Program-made: the position numbers and the translations under genes
Shown: positions 35,898-44,260 of the stretch, in pieces
Layout of the letters: each line of letters starts with the position of its first letter
Position numbering within the stretch: position 1 is the stretch's first letter
The notes under the pieces: generated by a model
What the model was told of the DNA's origin: nothing
Seen by the model: only the letters and a program-made list of their open reading frames with translations
The model's database searches: none
Assembly: GCF_000231115.1 (NCBI RefSeq)
Contig: NW_006889856.1
Span: forward strand, 1-52,258
DNA from: Vittaforma corneae ATCC 50505
Lineage: Eukaryota > Microsporidia > Nosematidae
DNA length: 52,258 bases
Direction of reading: 5' to 3'

Positions 35898-36452
35898 TCA
35901 TTCTCTCTCATTCGTGGAACTGCTTCCAACAACTTTTTCAACGAGATCTCTGTGGTTTTTGTAGATAAACTCCACAGGAGTCCCAAATCCAAAGGCCTCT
36001 CCGATCTCATCCAGCACATCCGAGCCGTCTGCAACTGAGGGCACATTTCCTGACCAAACTGTAAACTTTACAAAATTTTTTCTTATATTTGCTGATATTC
36101 CATTGCATTTAAAGTTCCTAAATCCCCTCATCGTAAAGTAGACTGTGAGTCTCTCAAAGAGGGCGTTTGAATACTCGGGCTTGCATTGAACACTCCAGCT
36201 GCATCCAGAGACGTTGTTTTGGTCTTCCCAGGAGGCGTTTATCCCTTCCTTAAATATGTTAATGTTAAATGGATGTGCTCCGACAAAGGATCTAAGGTGG
36301 TGAAGAAGATAGCAGAGATTTTCTATAGACTGCAGTGTGCATATCTTCTTGAGTGTGTCGTTATATTTGGTTGGATCGTTGAGCTTTTCTGTCAACTCCA
36401 TGACTGTTACTCCGAATTTTTCTTTTAGTGATTTGTCCATTGGCTCTGGCAT
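35898..36452 (-). CDS. TIF45: eIF4E-like cap-binding protein, divergent
   Basis: Binds the mRNA cap and recruits ribosomes through eIF4G. 184 residues from ATG 36452, which follows AAATTTTTACTCC. The family core is IENLCYLLHHL, then NINIFKEGINASWEDQNN, GCSWSV, a helix with FERLTVYFTMRGF, CNGISANIRKNFVKFTVWSG, and a C-terminal IGEAFGF segment. The WED motif (Trp102 and Glu103 of human eIF4E) and the Trp of the VWSG strand (human Trp166) are present. The other cap-stacking Trp (human Trp56) is not found, and the Trp that binds eIF4G/4E-BP (human Trp73) appears to be Cys. It may therefore be a 4EHP-like or very divergent eIF4E. Confidence 0.8.
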   Translation of the reverse strand: MPEPMDKSLKEKFGVTVMELTEKLNDPTKYNDTLKKICTLQSIENLCYLLHHLRSFVGAHPFNINIFKEGINASWEDQNNVSGCSWSVQCKPEYSNALFERLTVYFTMRGFRNFKCNGISANIRKNFVKFTVWSGNVPSVADGSDVLDEIGEAFGFGTPVEFIYKNHRDLVEKVVGSSSTNERE

Positions 36453-36608
36453 TTTTAGGAGTAAAAATTTACACATTAAAAAGCGTATCACAGCATTGCT
36501 TGGCCATGAGCACTGGATGACTCTGCACAAATTAATATACGAAACGGTAGGCAAATAGCACTAAAAGACAGATCAACTCAGCATCAGTTAAAGAAAGGCT
36601 AGATTTAC

Positions 36609-38741
36609 TTAAATTGAGCTTTTCAAGGGCAAAGTCAAATTGAACACCAAGTGGTCATCCCTACTGTCCTTGTCACAGCAGAAATACCCAAATCTGACGA
36701 ATTGGATCTTGTCCAGATTCTTAGATCCTAAAATTCTCGAATCGCAGTATCCGTCGACAATCTCCAGACTTTCAAAGTTAATATCCTCAAGATAGCCTTT
36801 CTCTTCAGGATTGAAGGAGTTAAATAGGGGTCTGTAAAGCCTCAGCTCCACCTTATGGCTAAGATTCGGCACCCAATGGATGTGCTTGGATGGCTTCTCA
36901 TCAACTAACTGAACCACAATGGCATCGCTAGTCTTCTCAACAAATCTGACCGTTCCTAGGTTGATTAATCCAACGGGACTAGTCTTGGTTAGTCTCAGAA
37001 AGCCATCAGAAGGCTCCTCGCTGAAGTCTGCGCTATCGATATAAACCGTTTTACTTACCTCAACGGTTACGGTCTCCTTGTGCTCGTTGCCGGTTTGAAC
37101 GGGCAACTCAACATTTTTCTTTGGAAGATTGTTAATTATCAATTTCAATGGCTCCCGTACGCAGAATACTCTTTTAGCTATTTTGTTCAGGTCATCCCGC
37201 ACAAAGTTTTCAAGAATTTTTACATCAATGATGGACTCGCTAAAGGTAATGCCAACACTCCTTACAAAGCTGTTGATTGCTGTTGGTGTAAATCCTCTCC
37301 TCCTCATGCCCTTAATAGTGTAGAATCTGGGATCATCCCAGCTCATACCTCTTTTGACCAATTCAGTCAATTTACGCTTGGAAAGAACAGTATTGCTGAG
37401 ATTAAGTCTAGCAAACTCCCATTGCACAGGCTCGTACAGGCCAAGGTTCTTCAGTAGCCAATGGTAAGGCTCTTGCCTGGTATAGAACTCACGTGAGCAG
37501 AAGCTATGCGTAACATCCTCCAGCGAATCAGAAACGCACAGAGCAAACTCATACGATGGATAGACATAGAAGTTTCTGCCTTTTCTGGGATGGCTGAGGT
37601 TAATGATTCTAGATCCTACAAGATCCAGCATCAGCGGATTTCTGGACTCAAGATTCATTTTAAACCGAAAAACAGCCTCGCCCTCGCCATACTTACCATC
37701 CAGCATTTTTTGGAACTCCGCAAGATTCTCCTTGACACTCCTGTTTCTGTACGGACTTAGAATCGTTGCGTCGCAGTTTCCAGAGTCTCTTTCATTCTGA
37801 AATTGCTTCCTCCTGTTTCGTATATCATCGAGGGTGCAGTGGCAGACATATGCTTTTTCATTTCTAATTAGATCAAATGAATAGTCAACCATTTTGTCAA
37901 AGTAGTCACTAGAGCTAGTAATGGCATAGGGCTCGTATCCCAGCCATCTTATATCTTCCAAGATAGATTCGAAATGCTCCTCGCATTCATTTCTGGGATT
38001 AGTATCGTCATATCTCAAATATGTGTATCCGCCAAATTTCTCAGCATATTCAAAATTAAGATTGATGGCCTTGGCATGTCCAATATGGAGATTGCCGTTA
38101 GGCTCGGGGGGAAATCTAGTAACAACCTTGCCCTTAGTTCTTTCAAGATGAGCCTGTCTAATCTCCTCAGAGACCTGGGGATTCTCGCCAGGCCTGTGCA
38201 ATCTAGCTATCTCGCCCTCGTCCAGCCAATCTTTAATAGCACCTGTGCTGGCATCTGCACTGTCTCCATCTATGTTGGGGACACTTCCAGGCTCTCCCAT
38301 TCCATTAACCATTTCCATCACAATCTTGAAGTCTGCATAGGGCATTTCTGTCTTGATCTCTTTGAGAATATCCTTCTTTGCCTTCCCTTTCTTCTCGTCC
38401 AGTGCTTTCTGTATTGCTTCTCTGGGATAGTCGTTTCTTCGTATAAACTCAACGACTTCGTCGTCAGAAAGATTCTTTTCCATCGCCTTATACACTCCTC
38501 TGAGCATGTTGTCGTGTTGTATCAGTCCTCTGTCAATGAGCCCGCTTATTCTGGCCAGATCTGCATTTTTGGGTGCAGTACATGCCAAGGCATAGTGCAT
38601 CTTGGTAAAGTTGGCTGTTGATTGGTTTATTCTCTCGATATTCCTGAGAACTTGCGGCTTTGTCTTGAGCTCTTCGATTTTTGAGTCAGAAATATGCAGC
38701 CTTTTGAGTATATCCTCTACCTCATTATTTGTGGAACCCAT
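36609..38741 (-). CDS. GLN4: Glutaminyl-tRNA synthetase
   Basis: Charges tRNA-Gln in the cytosol. 710 residues from ATG 38741. The class I signature TRFPPEPNGNLHIGHAKAI (HIGH) and VLSKRKL (KMSKS loop) are clear. The sequence between them (YDDTNPRNECEEHFESILEDIRWLGYEPY, SSDYFDKMVDYSFDLI, AYVCHCTLDDIR) is GlnRS rather than GluRS. About 190 residues precede the catalytic core and form the eukaryotic GlnRS N-terminal domain, reduced but recognisable. The C-terminal anticodon-binding beta barrels end near residue 710. The frame is open to 38795, but there is no ATG above 38741. CCC lies five bases before that ATG. Confidence 0.95.
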   Translation of the reverse strand: MGSTNNEVEDILKRLHISDSKIEELKTKPQVLRNIERINQSTANFTKMHYALACTAPKNADLARISGLIDRGLIQHDNMLRGVYKAMEKNLSDDEVVEFIRRNDYPREAIQKALDEKKGKAKKDILKEIKTEMPYADFKIVMEMVNGMGEPGSVPNIDGDSADASTGAIKDWLDEGEIARLHRPGENPQVSEEIRQAHLERTKGKVVTRFPPEPNGNLHIGHAKAINLNFEYAEKFGGYTYLRYDDTNPRNECEEHFESILEDIRWLGYEPYAITSSSDYFDKMVDYSFDLIRNEKAYVCHCTLDDIRNRRKQFQNERDSGNCDATILSPYRNRSVKENLAEFQKMLDGKYGEGEAVFRFKMNLESRNPLMLDLVGSRIINLSHPRKGRNFYVYPSYEFALCVSDSLEDVTHSFCSREFYTRQEPYHWLLKNLGLYEPVQWEFARLNLSNTVLSKRKLTELVKRGMSWDDPRFYTIKGMRRRGFTPTAINSFVRSVGITFSESIIDVKILENFVRDDLNKIAKRVFCVREPLKLIINNLPKKNVELPVQTGNEHKETVTVEVSKTVYIDSADFSEEPSDGFLRLTKTSPVGLINLGTVRFVEKTSDAIVVQLVDEKPSKHIHWVPNLSHKVELRLYRPLFNSFNPEEKGYLEDINFESLEIVDGYCDSRILGSKNLDKIQFVRFGYFCCDKDSRDDHLVFNLTLPLKSSI

Positions 38742-38977
38742 CAGATGGGCTGCAAAGAACGAAGGAGCAAAAGAAGGATTCAATGAATCCCCCAATGCAC
38801 AGGAACTTTACTCTGCTAACTTCTTGCATCCATGTGATGATGGCTCCACCGCCAATGGCATACTATATGCTGCTGGCGCAATCCATGGCATTTCTATCAA
38901 CTGGAACGCTGTATTCAGCTCTATCATATGCATTGCCATACCAGCCTGTATTAAAAATAAACCAAAAACGAAAGTTT

Positions 38978-39002
38978 CGGTTCAACTGAGACTTGAACTC
39001 AG

Positions 39003-39044
<42 letters not shown>

Positions 39045-39051
39045 TTGAACC
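38978..39051 (-). tRNA. tRNA-Asn (GUU)
   Basis: On the minus strand a 74-base cloverleaf without intron. The 7-bp acceptor stem is GGTTCAA with TTGAACC, and the discriminator is G. The D-arm is GCGCAATCGGTTAGCGC. The anticodon arm is TTCGG-CTGTTAA-CCGAA with anticodon GTT. The T-arm contains TTCAAGT. All stems pair cleanly. Confidence 0.95.
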
Positions 39052-39197
39052 TCAAGCTGCGGACCATCCAAGTATTTAGTTGCGCTGCACCTGCACATTG
39101 CCGTGACTGAACCATCAATTATTGCAGAGTTAAAGACGTCTTGGATGCTAGTTTAGGATAAGTGCTGCAGTCTTGGGAACACAGCTGACTTTGGACA

Positions 39198-39270
39198 TCT
39201 CTCGTAGCGTAATGGCTAACGCGTCTGCCTTCTAAGCAGAAGACTGCGGGTTCGAGTCCCGCCGAGGGAG
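39198..39270 (+). tRNA. tRNA-Arg (UCU)
   Basis: A 73-base cloverleaf without intron. The acceptor stem is TCTCTCG with CGAGGGA (one T-G wobble), discriminator G. The D-arm is TAGCGTAATGGCTAACGCG. The anticodon arm is TCTGC-CTTCTAA-GCAGA with anticodon TCT. The T-arm is GCGGG-TTCGAGT-CCCGC. It decodes AGA (and AGG by wobble). It is divergent from tRNA-Asn, 146 bases apart, and ends 48 bases before the next ORF. Confidence 0.96.
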
Positions 39271-39318
39271 TGCAGTGTCTAGCCAAGTATTTTTATATTA
39301 TCGTTCAGGGCCCTTGCG

Positions 39319-39831
39319 ATGATCAACGAAAACTACGGAAACGTCATCTTTGGTCTTGCAAGCATTTCAATGCTCCTTGGAAGCATTAAGCACAGCGAGT
39401 ACATTTCCGACAATGTTGAGCTTTCGGAGCAGTATTACTTCAGCTTCAATATCGGAATAGTCATTACCTGTCTCTTTGCAAACATTTGCCTGGGAATCTT
39501 TGCATTGTTTATTCTTGGCAACCTGTGCGACTTTATCCAAAAGATGACCGTAAACTTGATTGGGGCAAGGCAAAAGCTTAGAGTTCTGGCTGTTTTGATT
39601 TTCATAAGCTTTGTGTTCTACTCGGGGTCAAATACGGTCTGCTTTATGAAATCGTTTGTCCTGTCAGCTGTAGAAAGGAAGATGGCCATAAACAGTCTTA
39701 TAGTATCGATATTGCAGCTAGTAAACATGGTTGCAATCCATATGGTTCATCCCGATGTGTTTGGACTGAAATGGATCAAGGAGGTGCGAGAGTACGACAG
39801 AAATGAAAAGCTCAAGGTCACCTATTTATAA
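39319..39831 (+). CDS. Four-helix membrane protein, unknown
   Basis: Not recognised. 170 residues with four hydrophobic helices: about 8-22 (VIFGLASISMLLG), 43-72 (FNIGIVITCLFANICLGIFALFILG), 88-106 (LRVLAVLIFISFVFY) and 123-142 (INSLIVSILQLVNMVAIHMV). A short charged tail follows (KEVREYDRNEKLK). There are no motifs for transport or enzymes. The start at 39319 has CCC five bases before it, and the frame is clean, so it is very likely a real gene. It lies just downstream of tRNA-Arg on the same strand. Confidence 0.7.
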   Translation: MINENYGNVIFGLASISMLLGSIKHSEYISDNVELSEQYYFSFNIGIVITCLFANICLGIFALFILGNLCDFIQKMTVNLIGARQKLRVLAVLIFISFVFYSGSNTVCFMKSFVLSAVERKMAINSLIVSILQLVNMVAIHMVHPDVFGLKWIKEVREYDRNEKLKVTYL

Positions 39832-40054
39832 AGATGCATCACAGGCTGATCTTATATAATAGGCATTTTAGTGCAGTTCTTTATTGCGATAGAAGTAAAT
39901 ATTTGATGAGACATAGTCTCGTCTTTCACCATCAATTTAAAAAATTTTAAATCAAATTTGTTGTAAAGGCTTTGAAGACTCTTTAAGCTCGTTAAGGATC
40001 CAAAAACATAATTAGTCAAGTGGTTTATAATTTATGTACATCTAGGCCTGTTTT

Positions 40055-40252
40055 TCATAGGTCCTGGTGGTGTCTTTTGAAACTAAGCTTTGATCTGATT
40101 TCCTCGATATACTTCAGAAACTTCTTGGGATCTAAAATCGCCTCTGTGGATAATTTTACGGCGTTTTTTCTTACTATTCTTTTTATTTTTAAGCTTTTCT
40201 CAAATTCTGCAATGTATTTACAATTTGAAAATCCAGTATAGCTTCCATACAT
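40055..40252 (-). CDS. Small basic protein, 65 residues, unknown
   Basis: Not recognised. 65 residues from ATG 40252, very Lys/Arg-rich (EFEKSLKIKRIVRKNAVKL) and ending KRHHQDL. It has predicted helices and no membrane segment. An AAAAAATTTC box (minus strand, near 40268-40277) precedes the ATG, with a CC pair rather than CCC between them. The plus strand over the same DNA has an equally long frame but no start signal. Kept as a possible small nucleic-acid-binding protein. Confidence 0.4.
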   Translation of the reverse strand: MYGSYTGFSNCKYIAEFEKSLKIKRIVRKNAVKLSTEAILDPKKFLKYIEEIRSKLSFKRHHQDL

Positions 40253-40589
40253 CTGTGAGGTTGTTTTGAAATTTTTTATTTTTGTATCAGAAACGAAAAC
40301 CTAAAACAGGAAGCACCAGGTAAACACTTATGCCGATCTGTATAAACACACAAAACAACGATGGATCAGCATGCGATCTGTGATACTTGNNNNNNNNNNN
40401 NNNNNNNNNTGATGGTGGCACTAAGTTAGAACTTGAGACGGAAATGATATACGGATATTTTCCAGATAGAGCCTCATGGTTTCATGCTGGCTATTTCAGC
40501 TTTAATGTTGGCTATGCTAGTCGACATTCAATATCAGGCATTCTTTCTAGTAGTCTTTTAGTCCTTGCACTTTTAGATCCCAAGCCGCA
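40253..40589. other. Spacer with short assembly gap before FIGNL1
   Basis: About 340 bases holding the 20-N gap. An ATG at 40361 opens a frame that enters the gap, and an open frame leaves it toward FIGNL1, but the gap length is nominal so no gene can be supported. CCC at 40579-40581 belongs to the FIGNL1 start. Confidence 0.45.
40390..40409. other. Assembly gap (20 N)
   Basis: A run of exactly 20 N, probably a placeholder of unknown true length at a contig join. Confidence 0.98.
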
Positions 40590-41885
40590 ATGGACTCTAA
40601 GTTCAATGAATTGCAAAAGAGACTTTCGGAATTAGGAATACCAGAGTTTGTGTCGTTTATTCCCATCGAACTCCGTAACGATGAAATACAGAGGTATTTG
40701 TCATTCTTGAACGAGTGTAGTATTGCCGAAATATCGAAGAACAAAAATGTACTTCCGTTTATTGCTGACTACGTAGGAATGCCAATAAAGGCAGACACCG
40801 AGGCCATTTCGAGGATGCTTTCGAAATACAAGCCTGTGTGTGGAGACTTTTTCGAAAAAGAATCCGCTAGGATGAGTAGGATGGCCAAGACCGAGTTTGT
40901 AACACCATCGGCGACAAAAGATTGTGGCAAGGAAATATCAGGCAGAGACATTGAAGAGGCAGAACGCAGTAAAAATAAAAAAGAATGCAACGTGGACGAG
41001 TACATCATTGAAAGAATAAGCAAGGAAATATTGGAGACTAGCGTCAATGTCAACTGGAATGATATTGTCGGGCTTGAGGACGTGAAGAAAATTGTAAACG
41101 AGATAGTAGTGTGGCCTATGCTAAGGCCCGACATCTTCACAGGCCTTAGAGGACCGCCGAAGGGTTTGCTACTTTTTGGGCCGCCTGGGACTGGAAAAAC
41201 CATGATTGGCAAGTGTATTGCAAGCCAGTGCAGGGCAACATTTTTTTCTATCAGCGCAAGTTCATTAACCTCTAAGTGGGTGGGCGAAGGGGAGAAAATG
41301 GTACGCGCGCTGTTCTACCTTGCCAGGAAGATGTCGCCTTCTGTTATTTTTATTGACGAGGTAGACTCACTTTTATCACAAAGATCAGATAATGAAAATG
41401 AAGGCAGTCGAAGAATTAAAACCGAGTTTTTGGTGCAGTTTGATGGCGCATCGGTGGATGAGAATGATCGGATACTTGTTGTTGGAGCAACCAATCGGCC
41501 ACACGAAATAGACGAGGCAGCCAGGCGAAGATTGGTCAAAAGAATATATGTTCCGTTGCCAGAGTCTGAAAGCAGAAAGAGAATGGTGCATCAACTGATA
41601 GGTGCATACTCTCATTGTATTGATGATGCAGGTCTTGAGGAAATAGCAAGATGCACAGAGGGATACTCGGGGTCTGACATGTTTAATCTCTGCCGCGAAG
41701 CATCGATGGAGCCCTTGAGGGAGATTAGCGATATTAACAAGTTTAATCCTACAGATGCAAGACCAATCAGTGTTGGAGATTTCAAAAACGCAATGAGACA
41801 GATCCGAAAAAGCGTTTCTGAGAAAGACTTGGAGGGATACTGTGCATGGAATGAGCACTTTGGATCGACGAGCGTTAGAAAATAG
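40590..41885 (+). CDS. FIGNL1: Fidgetin-like AAA ATPase (FIGNL1 type)
   Basis: Meiotic-clade AAA ATPase. FIGNL1 removes RAD51 filaments in homologous recombination; relatives are fidgetin, spastin and katanin. 431 residues. About 150 poorly conserved N-terminal residues are followed by [30 protein letters not shown], Walker A GPPGTGKT (197-204), [25 protein letters not shown], Walker [11 protein letters not shown] (252-261), [33 protein letters not shown], and a C-terminal [18 protein letters not shown] helix. The LRGPPKG and [19 protein letters not shown] stretches are hallmarks of FIGNL1 rather than VPS4 or katanin. The start has CCC six bases before ATG 40590. Confidence 0.9.
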   Translation: MDSKFNELQKRLSELGIPEFVSFIPIELRNDEIQRYLSFLNECSIAEISKNKNVLPFIADYVGMPIKADTEAISRMLSKYKPVCGDFFEKESARMSRMAKTEFVTPSATKDCGKEISGRDIEEAERSKNKKECNVDEYIIERISKEILETSVNVNWNDIVGLEDVKKIVNEIVVWPMLRPDIFTGLRGPPKGLLLFGPPGTGKTMIGKCIASQCRATFFSISASSLTSKWVGEGEKMVRALFYLARKMSPSVIFIDEVDSLLSQRSDNENEGSRRIKTEFLVQFDGASVDENDRILVVGATNRPHEIDEAARRRLVKRIYVPLPESESRKRMVHQLIGAYSHCIDDAGLEEIARCTEGYSGSDMFNLCREASMEPLREISDINKFNPTDARPISVGDFKNAMRQIRKSVSEKDLEGYCAWNEHFGSTSVRK

Positions 41886-42029
41886 CAGAAAATTAGTAGG
41901 TGCATCATGAGACATTTATTTATAAGTACTAATTTGAATAGTCGGCCAAGCCTGGTGGGGTTTAGTCAATGATATTAAATTTATGGCATTTGATTCATAC
42001 TGGTTTGCTTTATTGTGTGGCCAGGGGGC

Positions 42030-42401
42030 CTATAGCAGCATGTAGCATAGTTCTTTGTAATCTACTTCTTCCTCCTTTAGACTCTCCAGAAAGTACAGCC
42101 TGTTTTTTGTCAGCTTGCCATACACAACATATCTTTGGCCCTTCTTCAAATTTCTGTTACATTTTAAAAGGCAAAACGAAGAGGAGTCATAGGCGTAGAA
42201 TACATTTGGGTACTTTTTCTTGATTACCGTTATAAAAAATGCTCTCACTTCGTTGAGCGGGGAGGCAAGGATAAAGTTAAAGAATATTTGGGTGTGAGGA
42301 CGGGGAAGATGCTTACTCCTCAAAAACGTGGATGACTCGTTATAAAAACTTGATTGGATGCCCGAGCCTTGTGTTTTCTGGGTGGGATTTTGATTTACCA
42401 T
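42030..42401 (-). CDS. Small possible OB-fold protein, unknown
   Basis: Not recognised. 123 residues from ATG 42401. The first 35 are polar (Gln/Ser/Thr). From about 38 on, five beta-strand-like stretches follow each other (QIFFNFIL, EVRAFFITVIKKK, VFYAYDSSSFCLLKC, RYVVYGKLT, RLYFLESLK), which suits a small OB fold such as RPA3, Ten1 or RMI2. This is a shape argument only. An AAAAAATT box and CCC lie upstream on the minus strand, but about 35 bases away. It is convergent with FIGNL1. Confidence 0.5.
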   Translation of the reverse strand: MVNQNPTQKTQGSGIQSSFYNESSTFLRSKHLPRPHTQIFFNFILASPLNEVRAFFITVIKKKYPNVFYAYDSSSFCLLKCNRNLKKGQRYVVYGKLTKNRLYFLESLKEEEVDYKELCYMLL

Positions 42402-42570
42402 AGTCAGGAGGAAAGTCTTCGAACGAGGGCACCAAGCGAGAATTTTTTAAAAGCCCCAAGAATGCTGTTTTAGATATAATTCAGCAGCTGCAAATCCACT
42501 CTAAAACTAGAATGCTGTGCTGGAACTGGCCATAAAACTAAATAAACGAAAATGCAAAGACTAGCTTGCT

Positions 42571-43899
42571 TTATTCAACCCTGAGCCTCGGCGCTATATT
42601 CATAGCCATCAGCTCCTGTAGAAGTAGCTTAAATGCATAAGGTATTTGAATCTTGGATATTGCAACCTGATTGGAGCACCCCTTACATTCTAAAATATCC
42701 TTTCCTGATATTGCCAGTAATCCACATTTGTCGCAAACATAGCAGGTATAGCAGTCAGAAACGTCCATCAGTCTTTCCTTGAGAAAGGCCGAAGCACCAT
42801 GTGAAATAATACAATCCCTTTCCATCTCTCCAAATCGGAGACCGCCGTCTCTTGAGCGGCCTTCAAGAGGCTGTCTAGACATTACCTGGAGAGAGCCTCT
42901 TGCCCTTGCATGAACTTTATCGTCGACCATGTGCTTCAGTCTCTGGTAGTAGGTTGGCCCAATGAATATCTGAGCCCTGAGCTTCCTGCCAGTCATTCCA
43001 TTGTGCATCACCTCAAGCCCACGCGATTGATAATTAAATGACTTGAGCTTCTCTGAAATCTGCTCGATCGTCACCTCGCTAAATGGAGTGGCATCACCCT
43101 CTTCTCCGCTGAGTGCAGACACCTTTCCAAGAAGACACTCAAGCAGATGTCCAATCGTCATTCTCATGGGCATGGCGTGGGGGTTAACAATAATATCAGG
43201 AACTAGCCCATCGCTGGTAAATGGCATATCCTCCTGACGTAAAGTGATACCAACAGTGCCCTTCTGTGCATGTCTGGATGCAAACTTATCTCCAACCTGC
43301 GGAATACGGGTAGATCTGACCTTCACCTTAGAGAACTTGTATCCATCCTTGTTTGTTACAATCACCGTGTCAACAACACCCTCCTCGGTCTTCTTCATAA
43401 CCGTGCTTGAGTCCTTCATGATGTAGAATGGGTTCTCCCTGGTGCTCTTCTCAACATCTAGGATGGGAGTGACTTTGCCAATAAGAACATCGTCACCCAC
43501 AACTTCCGTTCCTGGAAAAACCAGACCATCAGTGCCCAGCTTATTGTAGTTGTAGTTACCCATCTTGGTGCATGTTCGTCTGTCAGGTTTGCAGAACTCT
43601 TCATTGACGCCGGGGCGCGCCATGTCCTCTTGGTCAGCATATGTTCGGTATAGGAATGATCTGAAAAGGCCCCGATCAATAGCACTTTGGTTCATTATCA
43701 CAGAGTCCTCTTGATTGTATCCAGTATAACAAGCAATGGCAACAATCGCATTTTGGCCTGCTGGGAGATCTTTGAACCGCAAATACTCCATGGATCTGGT
43801 TGTTACAAGCGGCTTCTGCGGATAGAAGAGAATGTTTGAGAGGGTGTCCATCCTAAACGCAAAGTTTGTTGAGAATATCCCCATGGCCTGCTTGCCCAT
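42571..43899 (-). CDS. RPB2: RNA polymerase II subunit RPB2, C-terminal part
   Basis: This is the last third of the second-largest Pol II subunit, which forms the active-site wall, hybrid-binding and clamp regions. It begins at the conserved AMGKQAMG segment and holds [112 protein letters not shown], and a C-terminal zinc site [10 protein letters not shown]...CKGC. It ends [17 protein letters not shown], the normal C-terminus. There is no start signal at 43899; the frame is entered from 43803-44243 by a one-base shift near 43917 (minus strand), where an extra A after CCC would restore the expected Arg-Asn-Thr-Tyr segment. Confidence 0.95.
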   Translation of the reverse strand: MGKQAMGIFSTNFAFRMDTLSNILFYPQKPLVTTRSMEYLRFKDLPAGQNAIVAIACYTGYNQEDSVIMNQSAIDRGLFRSFLYRTYADQEDMARPGVNEEFCKPDRRTCTKMGNYNYNKLGTDGLVFPGTEVVGDDVLIGKVTPILDVEKSTRENPFYIMKDSSTVMKKTEEGVVDTVIVTNKDGYKFSKVKVRSTRIPQVGDKFASRHAQKGTVGITLRQEDMPFTSDGLVPDIIVNPHAMPMRMTIGHLLECLLGKVSALSGEEGDATPFSEVTIEQISEKLKSFNYQSRGLEVMHNGMTGRKLRAQIFIGPTYYQRLKHMVDDKVHARARGSLQVMSRQPLEGRSRDGGLRFGEMERDCIISHGASAFLKERLMDVSDCYTCYVCDKCGLLAISGKDILECKGCSNQVAISKIQIPYAFKLLLQELMAMNIAPRLRVE

Positions 43900-44243
43900 C
43901 GCGCTCTGGTATGTATTTCTGGGCTAGGATTATGGTTGGGAAAGGGAATAACGGATGCTGTAATGCCTAGTATCACTGCAGGATGAATTTCACAATGCGT
44001 ATACTCCTTGCTCGGAAGGTCTGCAATATCCATGGCTATGAGAGAGGTTTCCTCCTCTTCAACATCCAAATACTCAATTTTGCCTGCTCTGAGTAGATCG
44101 TCCCACCTGGTTCTGAGACTTTTAATTGCCAAAATATCTTCTCTTGTAATTAAAAGTCTCTTGTTTTTTACAATAAGCAGCGGTCTGCAAGGCCTGCCCG
44201 AGTCGGAGAATATCCTCACTTCATTTTCCTTGATGTCTCTCAC
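43803..44243 (-). CDS. RPB2: RPB2, middle part in a third frame
   Basis: About 146 codons, of which roughly the first 110 are true RPB2: [52 protein letters not shown], and [27 protein letters not shown]. The remaining codons (to 43803) are out of frame. The stretch between the end of the upstream part (near 44352) and 44243 is also in this frame and reads as the NGLWLGIHSNP region. It carries the conserved hybrid-binding residues but cannot be expressed alone. Confidence 0.88.
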   Translation of the reverse strand: MRDIKENEVRIFSDSGRPCRPLLIVKNKRLLITREDILAIKSLRTRWDDLLRAGKIEYLDVEEEETSLIAMDIADLPSKEYTHCEIHPAVILGITASVIPFPNHNPSPEIHTRARWASRPWGYSQQTLRLGWTPSQTFSSIRRSRL

Positions 44244-44260
44244 AATAGAAATCTCCTTGT

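Noticed and set aside
35861..36046. 61-codon minus-strand frame overlapping the end of eIF4E
   Set aside because: Considered as a frameshifted eIF4E C-terminus, but the eIF4E frame already ends normally and the needed shift is not supported.
40361..40635. Possible gene through the 20-N gap
   Set aside because: The gap size is nominal, so the frame cannot be followed. The right part overlaps the FIGNL1 start.
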